Assembly (NCBI GenBank): GCA_905236255.1
Contig: CAJOPK010000198.1
Span: 1-13,416 of the forward strand
Direction of reading: 5' to 3'
Origin: an uncultured Selenomonadaceae bacterium
GTDB lineage: Bacteria > Bacillota > Negativicutes > Selenomonadales > Selenomonadaceae
DNA length: 13,416 nucleotides
Under the pieces are notes generated by a model, which was not told the origin of the DNA, made no database searches, and worked only from the letters and a program-made list of their open reading frames with translations. Within the stretch, counting starts at the first letter, position 1; every line of letters begins with the position of its first letter. The position numbers and the translations under genes were made by a program. This document shows positions 1 to 7,005 of this stretch, piece by piece.

Positions 1-105
1 CTTTGCCCTGCTGAATTTTATTCCGTCAATTCTTTCGTCAAAATCCAGATGACATTTTTTGTACTTTTTTCCGCTGCCGCACCAACAAGCATCATTTCTT
101 TTCAT
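1..105 (-). CDS. map: methionine aminopeptidase, N-terminal fragment with SEC-C zinc motif (runs off the window)
   Basis: Only the first 35 codons are inside the window. The protein starts MKRNDACWCGSGKKYKKCHL, a SEC-C motif (C-x-C...C-H; here Cys7, Cys9, Cys18, His19) that binds one zinc. It is followed by DFDERIDGIKF. This opening is typical of the Clostridia/Negativicutes type I methionine aminopeptidases that carry an N-terminal SEC-C module; these enzymes remove the initiator methionine from new proteins. The catalytic pita-bread domain lies beyond position 1 and cannot be checked. An AAGGGG ribosome binding site (118-123) lies 12 bases ahead of the ATG, and a good promoter sits at 244-272, so the gene seems to be transcribed on its own. 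SEC-C also occurs in SecA and YecA-like proteins, usually at the C-terminus, so an unrelated short SEC-C protein is the main alternative. Confidence 0.7.
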   Translation of the reverse strand, partial: MKRNDACWCGSGKKYKKCHLDFDERIDGIKFSRAK

Positions 106-200
106 ATTTCTTGCAATCCCCTTCAAAAATTTTAAAATCAATTTTTATCAACCGTTTCTTTTATTATCATCAATTGTAAACTTGACGGAGTAAAACTTTT

Positions 201-241
201 CCCGCGCAAGCCTTTGTAACCGGACTTCGACCCTGCGCGGG
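201..241. repeat. 8-bp perfect inverted repeat at the map transcription start
   Basis: CCCGCGCA (201-208) and TGCGCGGG (234-241) are exact reverse complements separated by 25 bases. The right arm begins 2 bases downstream of the -10 box of the predicted map promoter, so the arms flank or overlap the likely start site near 237. Neither side has a convincing U-tract, so it does not look like a terminator. It could be a DNA operator or part of a leader structure. No function is established. Confidence 0.45.
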
Positions 242-243
242 AT

Positions 244-272
244 ATTATAAATGAAAATTTTATGACTTGCAA
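244..272 (-). promoter_or_regulatory. sigma-70 type promoter for map
   Basis: On the minus strand, TTGCAA (267-272) lies 17 bases from TATAAT (244-249). This is a perfect -10 hexamer, a 4/6 -35 and ideal spacing. It lies between the end of the transporter gene and the start of map, with a predicted start near 237 and a leader of about 130 bases. Confidence 0.65.
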
Positions 273-311
273 GTTTCCGCTTGACGGGTGAATTGCCCGC
301 GACCAAAATTG

Positions 312-326
312 ACCGAAAGCGGCGGT
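312..326 (-). terminator. weak hairpin after the transporter gene
   Basis: Directly after the stop codon the minus strand reads ACCG-CCGCTTT-CGGT followed by CAATTTT. The stem is only 4 bp and the T-run is short, so this is at best a weak terminator. A second small hairpin (CGGG/CCCG) follows. No better terminator is visible between the nucleoside operon and map. Confidence 0.25.
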
Positions 327-327
327 T

Positions 328-1524
328 TTACCAGTGGAAGAGTCCGCCGATACCCGCCGAAAGAAGCGATACCAAAATTCCGGAAAGTATCATGTAACCG
401 ACGTTTTTGGAAATTACCGAAACTTTATCTTCAGGCAACAATCCTTTGAATATGCCGATGATAATTCCGACCGTTCCGAAGTTTGCAAAAGAAGTTACAA
501 ACATTGTCAAGACCGCCTGCATATGCGGCGAGAAAGTGTCCATAATGTCTTTAACGTCAAGCATTACGACAAATTCGTTGGTGATGAGTTTTTTGCCCAT
601 GTATTGTGCAAGTTGAAAAGCTTCATCAACCGAAAGTCCCAAAAGCCATGCAAACGGGAACATTATGCAGCCGAGAATGTTTTCAAGCGAAAGCGACGGG
701 TGGAAAATTCCCAAAAACGCATTTATCAACGCCGCCAAAGATACAAAGGCGATAACGCTGCAGGTTATGATGAAAACCAATTTGCCCGCACCCAAAATCG
801 AGCCGCTCAAATACGAGAAGAAAGGCGGCTTTTCTTTTGTTTCGTCCAAGCCGTAAATTACGTCCTCTTCCGGTTTTACCTCAACCGGGAAGAGCAAATT
901 TGTAACTATAAGCGCATTCAAAACATTGAGCGGAATTGACGCGAGTACATATTCCGGCGGCATCATTTGAATATATGCGCCGACGATTGAGGCGGATATG
1001 CAACTCATTGACATCATTGCCAAAGTCATGTTGCGTTCAATCTTCATATTCTGAATCTGCAACCTTGAAACCGCCAAAGCGTCGTTATTTCCGAGAAACA
1101 TCATTTCTATCGAATAAAACGCCTCAAATTTCGGAGTATGTGCAACGAGTGCCAATGCCTTGCCGACGTAGCGGATTATAAACGGCAGTACTCCGAAATA
1201 TGTCAGTATGTCGAAAACCGGAACAATCATAAGCAGCGGCATGAGTGCGCCGGTTACAAAGTTCATTTGAGGAACGTTTACCCAGTTCGGAATTGCAAAA
1301 CTTATCCCGACGAATGCAATATTTACAAACGCCGAAAAGCCTTCGGCGGCGGCTCTTACCATTTCGCGACCGACCGGAACCATATTCAAAAATGCCGCAA
1401 CAATTATGTCAACAATGACAAGCGTTATAACCGTGCGCCATTTTATCGCCTTGCGATTTTTTGAAAGCAGGAAACCTATGACGAGAAAGACCGCCACGCC
1501 GATTAAATTAACGACAAAATACAT
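328..1524 (-). CDS. nupC: CNT-family (NupC-type) concentrative nucleoside transporter
   Basis: A 398-residue integral membrane protein of the concentrative nucleoside transporter family, importing nucleosides with a cation gradient. It matches E. coli NupC closely in length and layout: N-terminal helices (residues about 1-50), a gate region, FFSYLSGSILGAGKLVFI, GCIMFPFAWLLG, then TNEFVVML and SFANFGTVGIIIG near the C-terminus, the last two in the nucleoside-binding half. The first binding motif, usually Q-[S/T]-E, reads LGNNDALAV here, and the usual FANFSS reads FANFGT, so specificity may differ from pyrimidine NupC, possibly towards purine nucleosides. It is last in the operon, 16 bases after cdd, and its AAGGAAGG site overlaps the cdd stop codon. 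The family call is secure; substrate preference is not, and the symbol marks the family. Confidence 0.88.
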   Translation of the reverse strand: MYFVVNLIGVAVFLVIGFLLSKNRKAIKWRTVITLVIVDIIVAAFLNMVPVGREMVRAAAEGFSAFVNIAFVGISFAIPNWVNVPQMNFVTGALMPLLMIVPVFDILTYFGVLPFIIRYVGKALALVAHTPKFEAFYSIEMMFLGNNDALAVSRLQIQNMKIERNMTLAMMSMSCISASIVGAYIQMMPPEYVLASIPLNVLNALIVTNLLFPVEVKPEEDVIYGLDETKEKPPFFSYLSGSILGAGKLVFIITCSVIAFVSLAALINAFLGIFHPSLSLENILGCIMFPFAWLLGLSVDEAFQLAQYMGKKLITNEFVVMLDVKDIMDTFSPHMQAVLTMFVTSFANFGTVGIIIGIFKGLLPEDKVSVISKNVGYMILSGILVSLLSAGIGGLFHW

Positions 1525-1540
1525 AACAAAATACCTTCCT

Positions 1541-1930
1541 TTAAGTCAAATCATCAGGTGAAAATGCAAATGGCAGAAGTTCCTCAAGCGTGACGACTTT
1601 TTCCGCTCCCTTCAAATTTGCCATTATGATTTTGGGAATACGAAATTCCGCAATAACCTGACGGCAAGCTCCGCAAGGTGAGCAGGGACCGTCGGTATCG
1701 GCAATAACCGCCAAAGCGACGAGATCTTTTTCGCCTTCCGAGACCGCTTTAAAAATTGCCGTGCGTTCCGCGCAATTTGTCACCGGATAAGAAGAATTTT
1801 CAATGTTGCAGCCGCCGTAAACCTTACCGCTCTTCGTAAGCACGGCGGCACCGACTTTAAATTTTGAATAGGGTACATAAGCATTTTCTCTGAATTTTTT
1901 TGCGACTTCGACAAGTTCTTTGTCCTGCAT
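1541..1930 (-). CDS. cdd: cytidine deaminase (tetrameric type)
   Basis: A 129-residue cytosolic enzyme that deaminates cytidine or deoxycytidine to uridine or deoxyuridine. All hallmarks of the small tetrameric form are present: substrate motif NIEN (42-45), proton-shuttle Glu55 in the CAE motif, and zinc ligands Cys53, Cys86 and Cys89 in PCSPCGAC. These are the same residue numbers as in Bacillus subtilis Cdd. Length is normal. GGGAGGG at 1939-1945, 8 bases ahead of the ATG, supports the start. It lies 26 bases after deoB and 16 before the transporter, in one operon with uridine phosphorylase, so it feeds cytidine into the uridine route. Confidence 0.95.
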   Translation of the reverse strand: MQDKELVEVAKKFRENAYVPYSKFKVGAAVLTKSGKVYGGCNIENSSYPVTNCAERTAIFKAVSEGEKDLVALAVIADTDGPCSPCGACRQVIAEFRIPKIIMANLKGAEKVVTLEELLPFAFSPDDLT

Positions 1931-1956
1931 TTTTAAAGCCCTCCCAAAAAATAATC

Positions 1957-3135
1957 TTATTTTAAAATTCGCGGCAAAAGACTTTCGCCCTTGCTGACCA
2001 AATCCGCCCCGAAAATATCGGAAACCGTCGCGCCGATCATCGCAAAAGTCGGATAAGTTCCGAGATTGTGACCTTCTTTAATCTGCTTGCCGTAAATCAA
2101 AAGCGGTATATATTCGCGGGTATGATCCGTTCCGGGTGCGCCGGGATCGCAACCGTGATCCGCCGTTATCATGACCACGTCGTCATCTTTCATCTTTGCC
2201 ATAAATTCGCCGAATTGTTTGTCGAAAACCGTTGCGGCTTTTGCATATCCGTCAATATCGCGGCGGTGACCGTATTGCATATCGAAGTCAACCAAATTTA
2301 CAAAACAAAGTCCGGTGAAATCTTCGTCCATTACCGCCAAAGTTTTATTCATGCCGTCGACGTTGTCTTTGTTTATTCCGAGTGAACGGCTTATGCCGCG
2401 CCCGGCAAAAATATCGGAAATTTTGCCGACTCCGATTGTATCAAGACCTTTTCTCCGCAAAGCGTCAAGCATTGTATCGCCGGTCGGATCGAGCGAAAAA
2501 TCATGTCTGCGCGGAGTTCTTGTATAACCGTCAACCTCATTTCCGACGTAAGGTCTGGCAATTACGCGACCGACTCCGTGATCTCCCTGAAGATATTCGC
2601 GGGCAATTTTGCAATATTTGTAAAGTTCTTCAATCGGAACATCTTCTTCGTTGGCGGCAATTTGAAAAACGCTGTCGGCCGAAGTGTAAACGATAAGCGC
2701 GCCGGTTTCTTTCTGTTCTTTGCCGTAATCTTTGATAACCTGCGTACCGGAATAGGGTTTGTTGCAGAGAATTTTTCTGCCGAATTTTTTTTCAAGATCC
2801 GAAATAACTTCCGGCGGAAAACCGTTCGGATAAGTCGGCAAAGGTTTTTCGGAAACGATGCCGGCAATTTCCCAATGTCCGATTGTAGTATCTTTTCCGC
2901 GGGAAAGTTCGCGAAGTCTTGCAAAAGTTCCGATCGGATTTTCCTCCGGAGTTCCGCAACCTGCGCCGTCAATATTAAACATTCCCAATTTTTTCATGTT
3001 GGGCGTATCATATTCCGGAGATTTACAAATCGAGCGCAGTGTATTTGTGTCGCCGTCCCCGAAATCCATTGAATCCGGTTCACTGCCGATGCCGAAACTG
3101 TCCAGAACAATAACAAAAACTCTTTTTATGTCCAT
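1957..3135 (-). CDS. deoB: phosphopentomutase
   Basis: A 392-residue alkaline-phosphatase-superfamily enzyme that interconverts ribose (or deoxyribose) 1-phosphate and 5-phosphate, linking nucleoside cleavage to pentose metabolism. Metal ligands align with those of the Bacillus cereus enzyme: Asp12 (VLDSFGIG), Asp285 and His290 (NLVDFDMQYGH), Asp326 and His327 (TADHG), and His338 (GTDHTREY). The phospho-acceptor is Thr83 in GKDTTIGHWE. Length is normal for bacterial DeoB. AAAGGAAG at 3144-3151 precedes the ATG. It sits 45 bases after udp, whose product ribose 1-phosphate is its substrate, and 26 bases before cdd. Confidence 0.96.
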   Translation of the reverse strand: MDIKRVFVIVLDSFGIGSEPDSMDFGDGDTNTLRSICKSPEYDTPNMKKLGMFNIDGAGCGTPEENPIGTFARLRELSRGKDTTIGHWEIAGIVSEKPLPTYPNGFPPEVISDLEKKFGRKILCNKPYSGTQVIKDYGKEQKETGALIVYTSADSVFQIAANEEDVPIEELYKYCKIAREYLQGDHGVGRVIARPYVGNEVDGYTRTPRRHDFSLDPTGDTMLDALRRKGLDTIGVGKISDIFAGRGISRSLGINKDNVDGMNKTLAVMDEDFTGLCFVNLVDFDMQYGHRRDIDGYAKAATVFDKQFGEFMAKMKDDDVVMITADHGCDPGAPGTDHTREYIPLLIYGKQIKEGHNLGTYPTFAMIGATVSDIFGADLVSKGESLLPRILK

Positions 3136-3180
3136 ATCGGTATCTTCCTTTCAAAAAATACTTTTCACCTTTCCGACTTA

Positions 3181-3948
3181 TCATTTTTCACGATCCGCTT
3201 TAATCAATAATTTTACGCTTTCGACTCCGACTTGAATTGCCGCATCCAAATCCATGCTTTCTTTTTGATCCAATCCGGCAGCTTCGCGTTCCTGATTCCA
3301 AATGACATGGAAACAGGCTCCGCAACGAACATTTAAAGCCGCCGAACATACCAAAAGCGCGGCGGTTTCCATTTCGCTTGCCAAAACATGAAGACGTTTC
3401 CAAGCCTCCCATTTGTTGAGAAGTTCATAGCTTACCGGCATTCTTCCGGGCGAATGTTGACCGTAAAAAGAATCCTTTGATTGAACTATTCCGGCGTGCC
3501 AAGGTTTTCCGAGATTTTTTGCCGCCTGAACAAGCGCATTTTGGACTTCAAAATTTGCAACTGCCGGAAATTCAATCGGCGCGTAATGAAGGGTTGTGCC
3601 TTCCTGACGAACGGCCGCAGTCGCAATTACAACGTCGTCGGATTGGACGTTCAGATCAATTCCGCCGCAGGTACCGACCCGGACAAAAGTATCCGCACCG
3701 ATCGCGACAAGTTCTTCCAAAGCGATTACCGCACCCGGTCCGCCGATTCCGGTGGAACAAACGCTGACTTTTTCTCCGAGAAGTTCACCGGTGTAAACCG
3801 TGTACTCGCGATTTGATGCAATTTTTTTCGGGTTGTCGAAATTTGCTGCAATTTTTTCGCAACGTCCGGGATCTCCCGGCAAAATTACATATTTCCCGAC
3901 ATCTCCCTTTTTGCATTTAATGTGAAATTGAAGTTCATGTTCCTGCAT
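3181..3948 (-). CDS. udp: uridine phosphorylase
   Basis: A 255-residue NP-I family phosphorylase that cleaves uridine with phosphate to uracil and ribose 1-phosphate. It shows phosphate-site motif LPGDPGR (Arg29), SNREY (Arg47), FVRVGTCGG (Arg90), SKDSFYGQH around Gln164, and the ribose-binding SEMETAA (Met193, Glu194). The frame stays open upstream to 4104, but the added 52 residues are basic, unlike the family, and overlap the rpoD terminator. I chose the ATG at 3948 because AAAAGGAGAG lies 8 bases ahead and the protein then has the usual length. First gene of a nucleoside operon with deoB, cdd and the CNT transporter. No clear promoter was found in 3949-4040. Confidence 0.93.
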   Translation of the reverse strand: MQEHELQFHIKCKKGDVGKYVILPGDPGRCEKIAANFDNPKKIASNREYTVYTGELLGEKVSVCSTGIGGPGAVIALEELVAIGADTFVRVGTCGGIDLNVQSDDVVIATAAVRQEGTTLHYAPIEFPAVANFEVQNALVQAAKNLGKPWHAGIVQSKDSFYGQHSPGRMPVSYELLNKWEAWKRLHVLASEMETAALLVCSAALNVRCGACFHVIWNQEREAAGLDQKESMDLDAAIQVGVESVKLLIKADREK

Positions 3949-4035
3949 GATTGAATCTCTCCTTTTCATAAAATTTGATTTTTCCGAAATTCGCCGACAA
4001 CCGTATTTTTCCTGCGTAGTTGACTTTTTAGGCGA

Positions 4036-4077
4036 AACAAAAAGCCTTACCGGAAATTTTTTCTCCGGCAAGACTTT
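4036..4077 (-). terminator. strong rho-independent terminator of the dnaG-rpoD operon
   Basis: On the minus strand, AAAGTCTTGCCGGA pairs with TCCGGTAAGGCTTT over 14 positions (two G-U pairs) around a 9-base loop, followed by TTGTTT. It lies 24 bases after the rpoD stop and separates rpoD from udp. The plus strand also reads as hairpin plus TTTTATCTTTTT, so it could work in both directions. Confidence 0.85.
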
Positions 4078-4100
4078 TATCTTTTTCAAAATCTTTCGCA

Positions 4101-6992
4101 TCAATCCAAGAAATCTTTCAATTTCTTGCTGCGGCTCGGGTGTCTGAGTTTTCTCAACGCCTTTGCCTCAATCTGTCTTATTCTTTCGCGTGTTACGTCA
4201 AAATTCTTCCCGACTTCTTCCAAAGTTCTGGCGCGTCCGTCGTCAAGACCGAAACGCAATCTCAAAACTTTTTGTTCGCGGGGAGTCAAAGTTTCCAGCA
4301 CTTCCTCCAGCTGTTCCTTCAGCAACATGAACGATGCCGCATCCGCCGGTGCCGGCGCGTCATGATCCTCAATAAAGTCACCCAAATGAGAATCTTCTTC
4401 TTCGCCGATCGGCGTTTCAAGAGAAACCGGCTCCTGCGCGATCTTCATAATTTCCCGCACGCGCTCAACCGTTATGTCAAGTTCGGCGGCAATTTCTTCG
4501 GCAGTCGGTTCGCGTCCGTATTTTTGCAAAAGCTGTCTTGAAACGCGAACCAATTTGTTTATCGTTTCCACCATGTGAACCGGAATTCTTATCGTCCTTG
4601 CCTGATCCGCTATGGCACGCGTTATTGCCTGGCGTATCCACCAAGTCGCATACGTGCTGAATTTGTAGCCTTTGTTGTAGTCGAACTTTTCGACGGCCTT
4701 TATAAGCCCCAAATTCCCTTCCTGAATCAGATCCAAAAACAACATTCCGCGTCCGACGTATCTTTTCGCAATACTGACCACAAGTCTCAAATTGGCTTCG
4801 GCAAGGCGTTTTTGCGCCTCTTCATCACCCTGCTCCATTCTCTTTGCAAGGGCAACTTCTTCGGCTGCGGTAAGCAGGGGAACGCGCCCGATTTCCTTCA
4901 GATACATTCTGACCGGATCGTCAACGCTGATGCCTTCCGGAACGGTCAAATCTATTTCGCCTGCGGGCTTGTTCTCGGCAAGTTCTTTTTCGGAATTTTC
5001 CTCATTCTGTAAAGCCTCATCGTCCGGCTCCGCAATATTCTCCAAATTCCGTTTTGAAATGTCATCAAACCCGGAAACATCTTTGCCGCCTTCGACAGCC
5101 GCAGAACTTGCGCCTTTCGTTTCGTCAACTATTTTGACGTTGTTTGCGCGCAGGGACTCATACAAAAGTTCAATTTCGTCCGGAGTCCAATCCTGCACCG
5201 CCTTTGCCAATTCCAAAAGTGTCAGGATACCGCCGTTTTGCCTGCATCTTTCCAGCAATCTCACAACGACGTGACGATTTTCGACATCTTTCAAATCGTT
5301 GAGCGATGCGCCGAAAGATTCGGAATAAGAAAACTCATTCGATTTTTCCGGGTAAGCATTTACTCTGCGAACGGCGGAATTTTTCATATATCCGGGAAGT
5401 TCGATCTTCATCATATCGCGCAGGACTTGCGCCTCATCGGCGGGGTTGCCGTCGTTGTCAATCAAAACTTTGTTTTTGGAATCCATTATGAGGAAAAGTT
5501 CTTTGAGTTCTTCCGTCGAAAAATCTTTCTTCCGCAGAGAAAGTACAAATTTGTCGTATTTTTTGAAAGCGTCCTTACTCTTCCTTGCATTTCTGAAAAA
5601 TCTCTCGGCTTTGGACAACCCCGAATTATCGGCATTTTCGATATTGCGCGCTCTTTCTTGACGCAAAATTTTGGCTTTTTCCTTGAGTTGATGCTGTTCG
5701 GACTCGGTGAGGGAAATAACCTTCAACATATCGGCAACCACCTGCGAAACGTCAGCCGGTTTGCCGTCATTGTCAATCAAAACGGTATTCTTTGACGCCA
5801 TTATAAGGAAAAGTTCGTTGACTTCCGCCGGAGAAAATTTTCTCTTGACGAGAAGGGAAATAAATCTGTCGTATTTTTGGAAAGACCCCTTCGTCTTTTT
5901 GGCATTGATAAAAAATCTTTCGACTTTTTCCGCTGATTCTTCTTTCGAAAATTTTTCAACCGAATTATTCAAAGTTTCGGAACCGGTCGGCTTTTCGATA
6001 TTTCCGGCAGGTCTTGCCGGCGCGGTTTCAATTTTCTCCATGTCCGAAATTACTTCTTCGACGGTTGCCGGAGTGCCTTCCGGCTTAATCAAATCGGTAT
6101 GCTTTGCCGACATCAGGTTGAAAAGTTCATGCACTTCGTCCGAATTGAAACCCTTCAATTTGAGTGACGAAAGAAATTTTTCGTAATTCAAAAACGTACC
6201 TTTGCGTTTTTTTGCGTTTCTGAAAAATCTTTCCGCCTTCGACAAGGAATCCAAATCGACGTAATCACGTTTTCTCTTGACCGGACGATAATCGTAATAA
6301 CTGTTCGTAATCGAACCGTCGGACTCCGAATTTCCGCCAAAATCAAATCCGGCGTAAAGTTTTGCGTTTTCAAGCTCGCGCATATACTCAATCATTTTTT
6401 CGGCGGTCATCTTTTCGCCGTTTTTCCCGTAAAGAGAAACGCGCTTTTCTTCCATCTTCCCGAAAAGAGCCTTGATATTTTCATCGGAGAGTTGTGTCTT
6501 TTTAAGTGCCTCGACGAATCTGTCAAAATTGTTGAAACCGTCCTTGCGCTTTTTGGTATTTCTGAAAAATTGGGTCACTTCCGGCGGATAAGCTCCGGGT
6601 GCAACGGGAGAACTTCTTTCGTCAAATCTTGTCGCATCGGCGGAAGACTTTTCCGGGACTTTTTCAACGACCGGATTTTCATTTGGCGAAGTTTTTTGCA
6701 AACTTTCGCCGTTGCCGCCGGCATTTCCCTCAATATAAAATTTGCGTGTCCGCAAGTGATTCAACACGCGCTCTTCGGTTATCGGAGTACCTTCCTTGTC
6801 ATACAGCGGAATATTGAGTCCGCCGAGCCGGCTGAAAAATTCTTTTATTTTCCTTTCGTCCAAAACTCTCTCGCGTATACACCTGCGAAAAATTTTGAAA
6901 CCGACAACGCCGCCCGTTTCTTTCACCGTTTCAAGCAACATGTCCACTACAGACGGGCTGCGCTCAACGCTGTCCATATTCCCTTCCGGCAT
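4101..6992 (-). CDS. rpoD: housekeeping RNA polymerase sigma factor with multiplied region-1.1-like modules
   Basis: A 963-residue primary sigma factor that directs RNA polymerase to -10/-35 promoters. The C-terminal third is standard: region 1.2 at DDPVRMYLKEIGRVPL (691-706), region 2 with NLRLVVSIAKRYVGRG and YATWWIRQAITRAI (about 703-800), region 3 (807-880), and region 4 with the helix-turn-helix RTLEEVGKNFDVTRERIRQI (922-941), ending RSKKLKDFLD. Firmicutes homologues are about 370-400 residues, so there are roughly 570 extra residues at the N-terminus. They contain six imperfect domains resembling region 1.1, listed separately, joined by 35-60-residue polar linkers. AAGGGGG at 7000-7006, 7 bases ahead of the ATG at 6992, supports this start. 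It begins 13 bases after the dnaG stop and ends at a strong terminator, the classical dnaG-rpoD operon. No frameshift was seen, and the linkers stay in frame, so the long form appears intact. Confidence 0.95.
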   Translation of the reverse strand: MPEGNMDSVERSPSVVDMLLETVKETGGVVGFKIFRRCIRERVLDERKIKEFFSRLGGLNIPLYDKEGTPITEERVLNHLRTRKFYIEGNAGGNGESLQKTSPNENPVVEKVPEKSSADATRFDERSSPVAPGAYPPEVTQFFRNTKKRKDGFNNFDRFVEALKKTQLSDENIKALFGKMEEKRVSLYGKNGEKMTAEKMIEYMRELENAKLYAGFDFGGNSESDGSITNSYYDYRPVKRKRDYVDLDSLSKAERFFRNAKKRKGTFLNYEKFLSSLKLKGFNSDEVHELFNLMSAKHTDLIKPEGTPATVEEVISDMEKIETAPARPAGNIEKPTGSETLNNSVEKFSKEESAEKVERFFINAKKTKGSFQKYDRFISLLVKRKFSPAEVNELFLIMASKNTVLIDNDGKPADVSQVVADMLKVISLTESEQHQLKEKAKILRQERARNIENADNSGLSKAERFFRNARKSKDAFKKYDKFVLSLRKKDFSTEELKELFLIMDSKNKVLIDNDGNPADEAQVLRDMMKIELPGYMKNSAVRRVNAYPEKSNEFSYSESFGASLNDLKDVENRHVVVRLLERCRQNGGILTLLELAKAVQDWTPDEIELLYESLRANNVKIVDETKGASSAAVEGGKDVSGFDDISKRNLENIAEPDDEALQNEENSEKELAENKPAGEIDLTVPEGISVDDPVRMYLKEIGRVPLLTAAEEVALAKRMEQGDEEAQKRLAEANLRLVVSIAKRYVGRGMLFLDLIQEGNLGLIKAVEKFDYNKGYKFSTYATWWIRQAITRAIADQARTIRIPVHMVETINKLVRVSRQLLQKYGREPTAEEIAAELDITVERVREIMKIAQEPVSLETPIGEEEDSHLGDFIEDHDAPAPADAASFMLLKEQLEEVLETLTPREQKVLRLRFGLDDGRARTLEEVGKNFDVTRERIRQIEAKALRKLRHPSRSKKLKDFLD
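5121..6956 (-). repeat. six in-frame region-1.1-like modules in RpoD
   Basis: Protein modules at about residues 13-82, 141-206, 254-320, 358-424, 463-529 and 573-624. In bases these are 6956-6747, 6572-6375, 6233-6033, 5921-5721, 5606-5406 and 5276-5121. The middle four share E/Q-R/F-FF-x-N-x-[KR]K-x-K-x-x-F-x-x-[FY]-[DE]-[KR]-F, then a helix ending LF-x-x-M, then L[IY]-x-x-x-G-x-x followed by a last helix. The first module has LYDKEGTPITEERVLNHL at the equivalent place. The last matches canonical region 1.1 (NGGILTLLELAKAV...WTPDEIELLYESL). Modules 4 and 5 both carry IDNDG[KN]PAD, and their DNA (near 5447-5468 and 5761-5782) agrees at 21 of 22 bases, pointing to fairly recent internal duplication. 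Confidence 0.8.
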
Positions 6993-7005
6993 ATTGCAGC
7001 CCCCT

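Noticed and set aside
201..241. The inverted repeat as a terminator or a tRNA-like RNA
   Set aside because: It has no T-run on either side, the loop is long, no cloverleaf can be drawn, and it overlaps a promoter start.
3949..4104. N-terminal extension of uridine phosphorylase by 52 residues
   Set aside because: The added sequence is basic and unlike the family, crosses the rpoD terminator hairpin, and the internal ATG at 3948 has an excellent ribosome binding site.
5121..6956. The RpoD repeats as a CRISPR-like or mobile repeat
   Set aside because: The repeats are imperfect, about 200 bases long, in frame and preserve a protein pattern; they are coding domain duplications.
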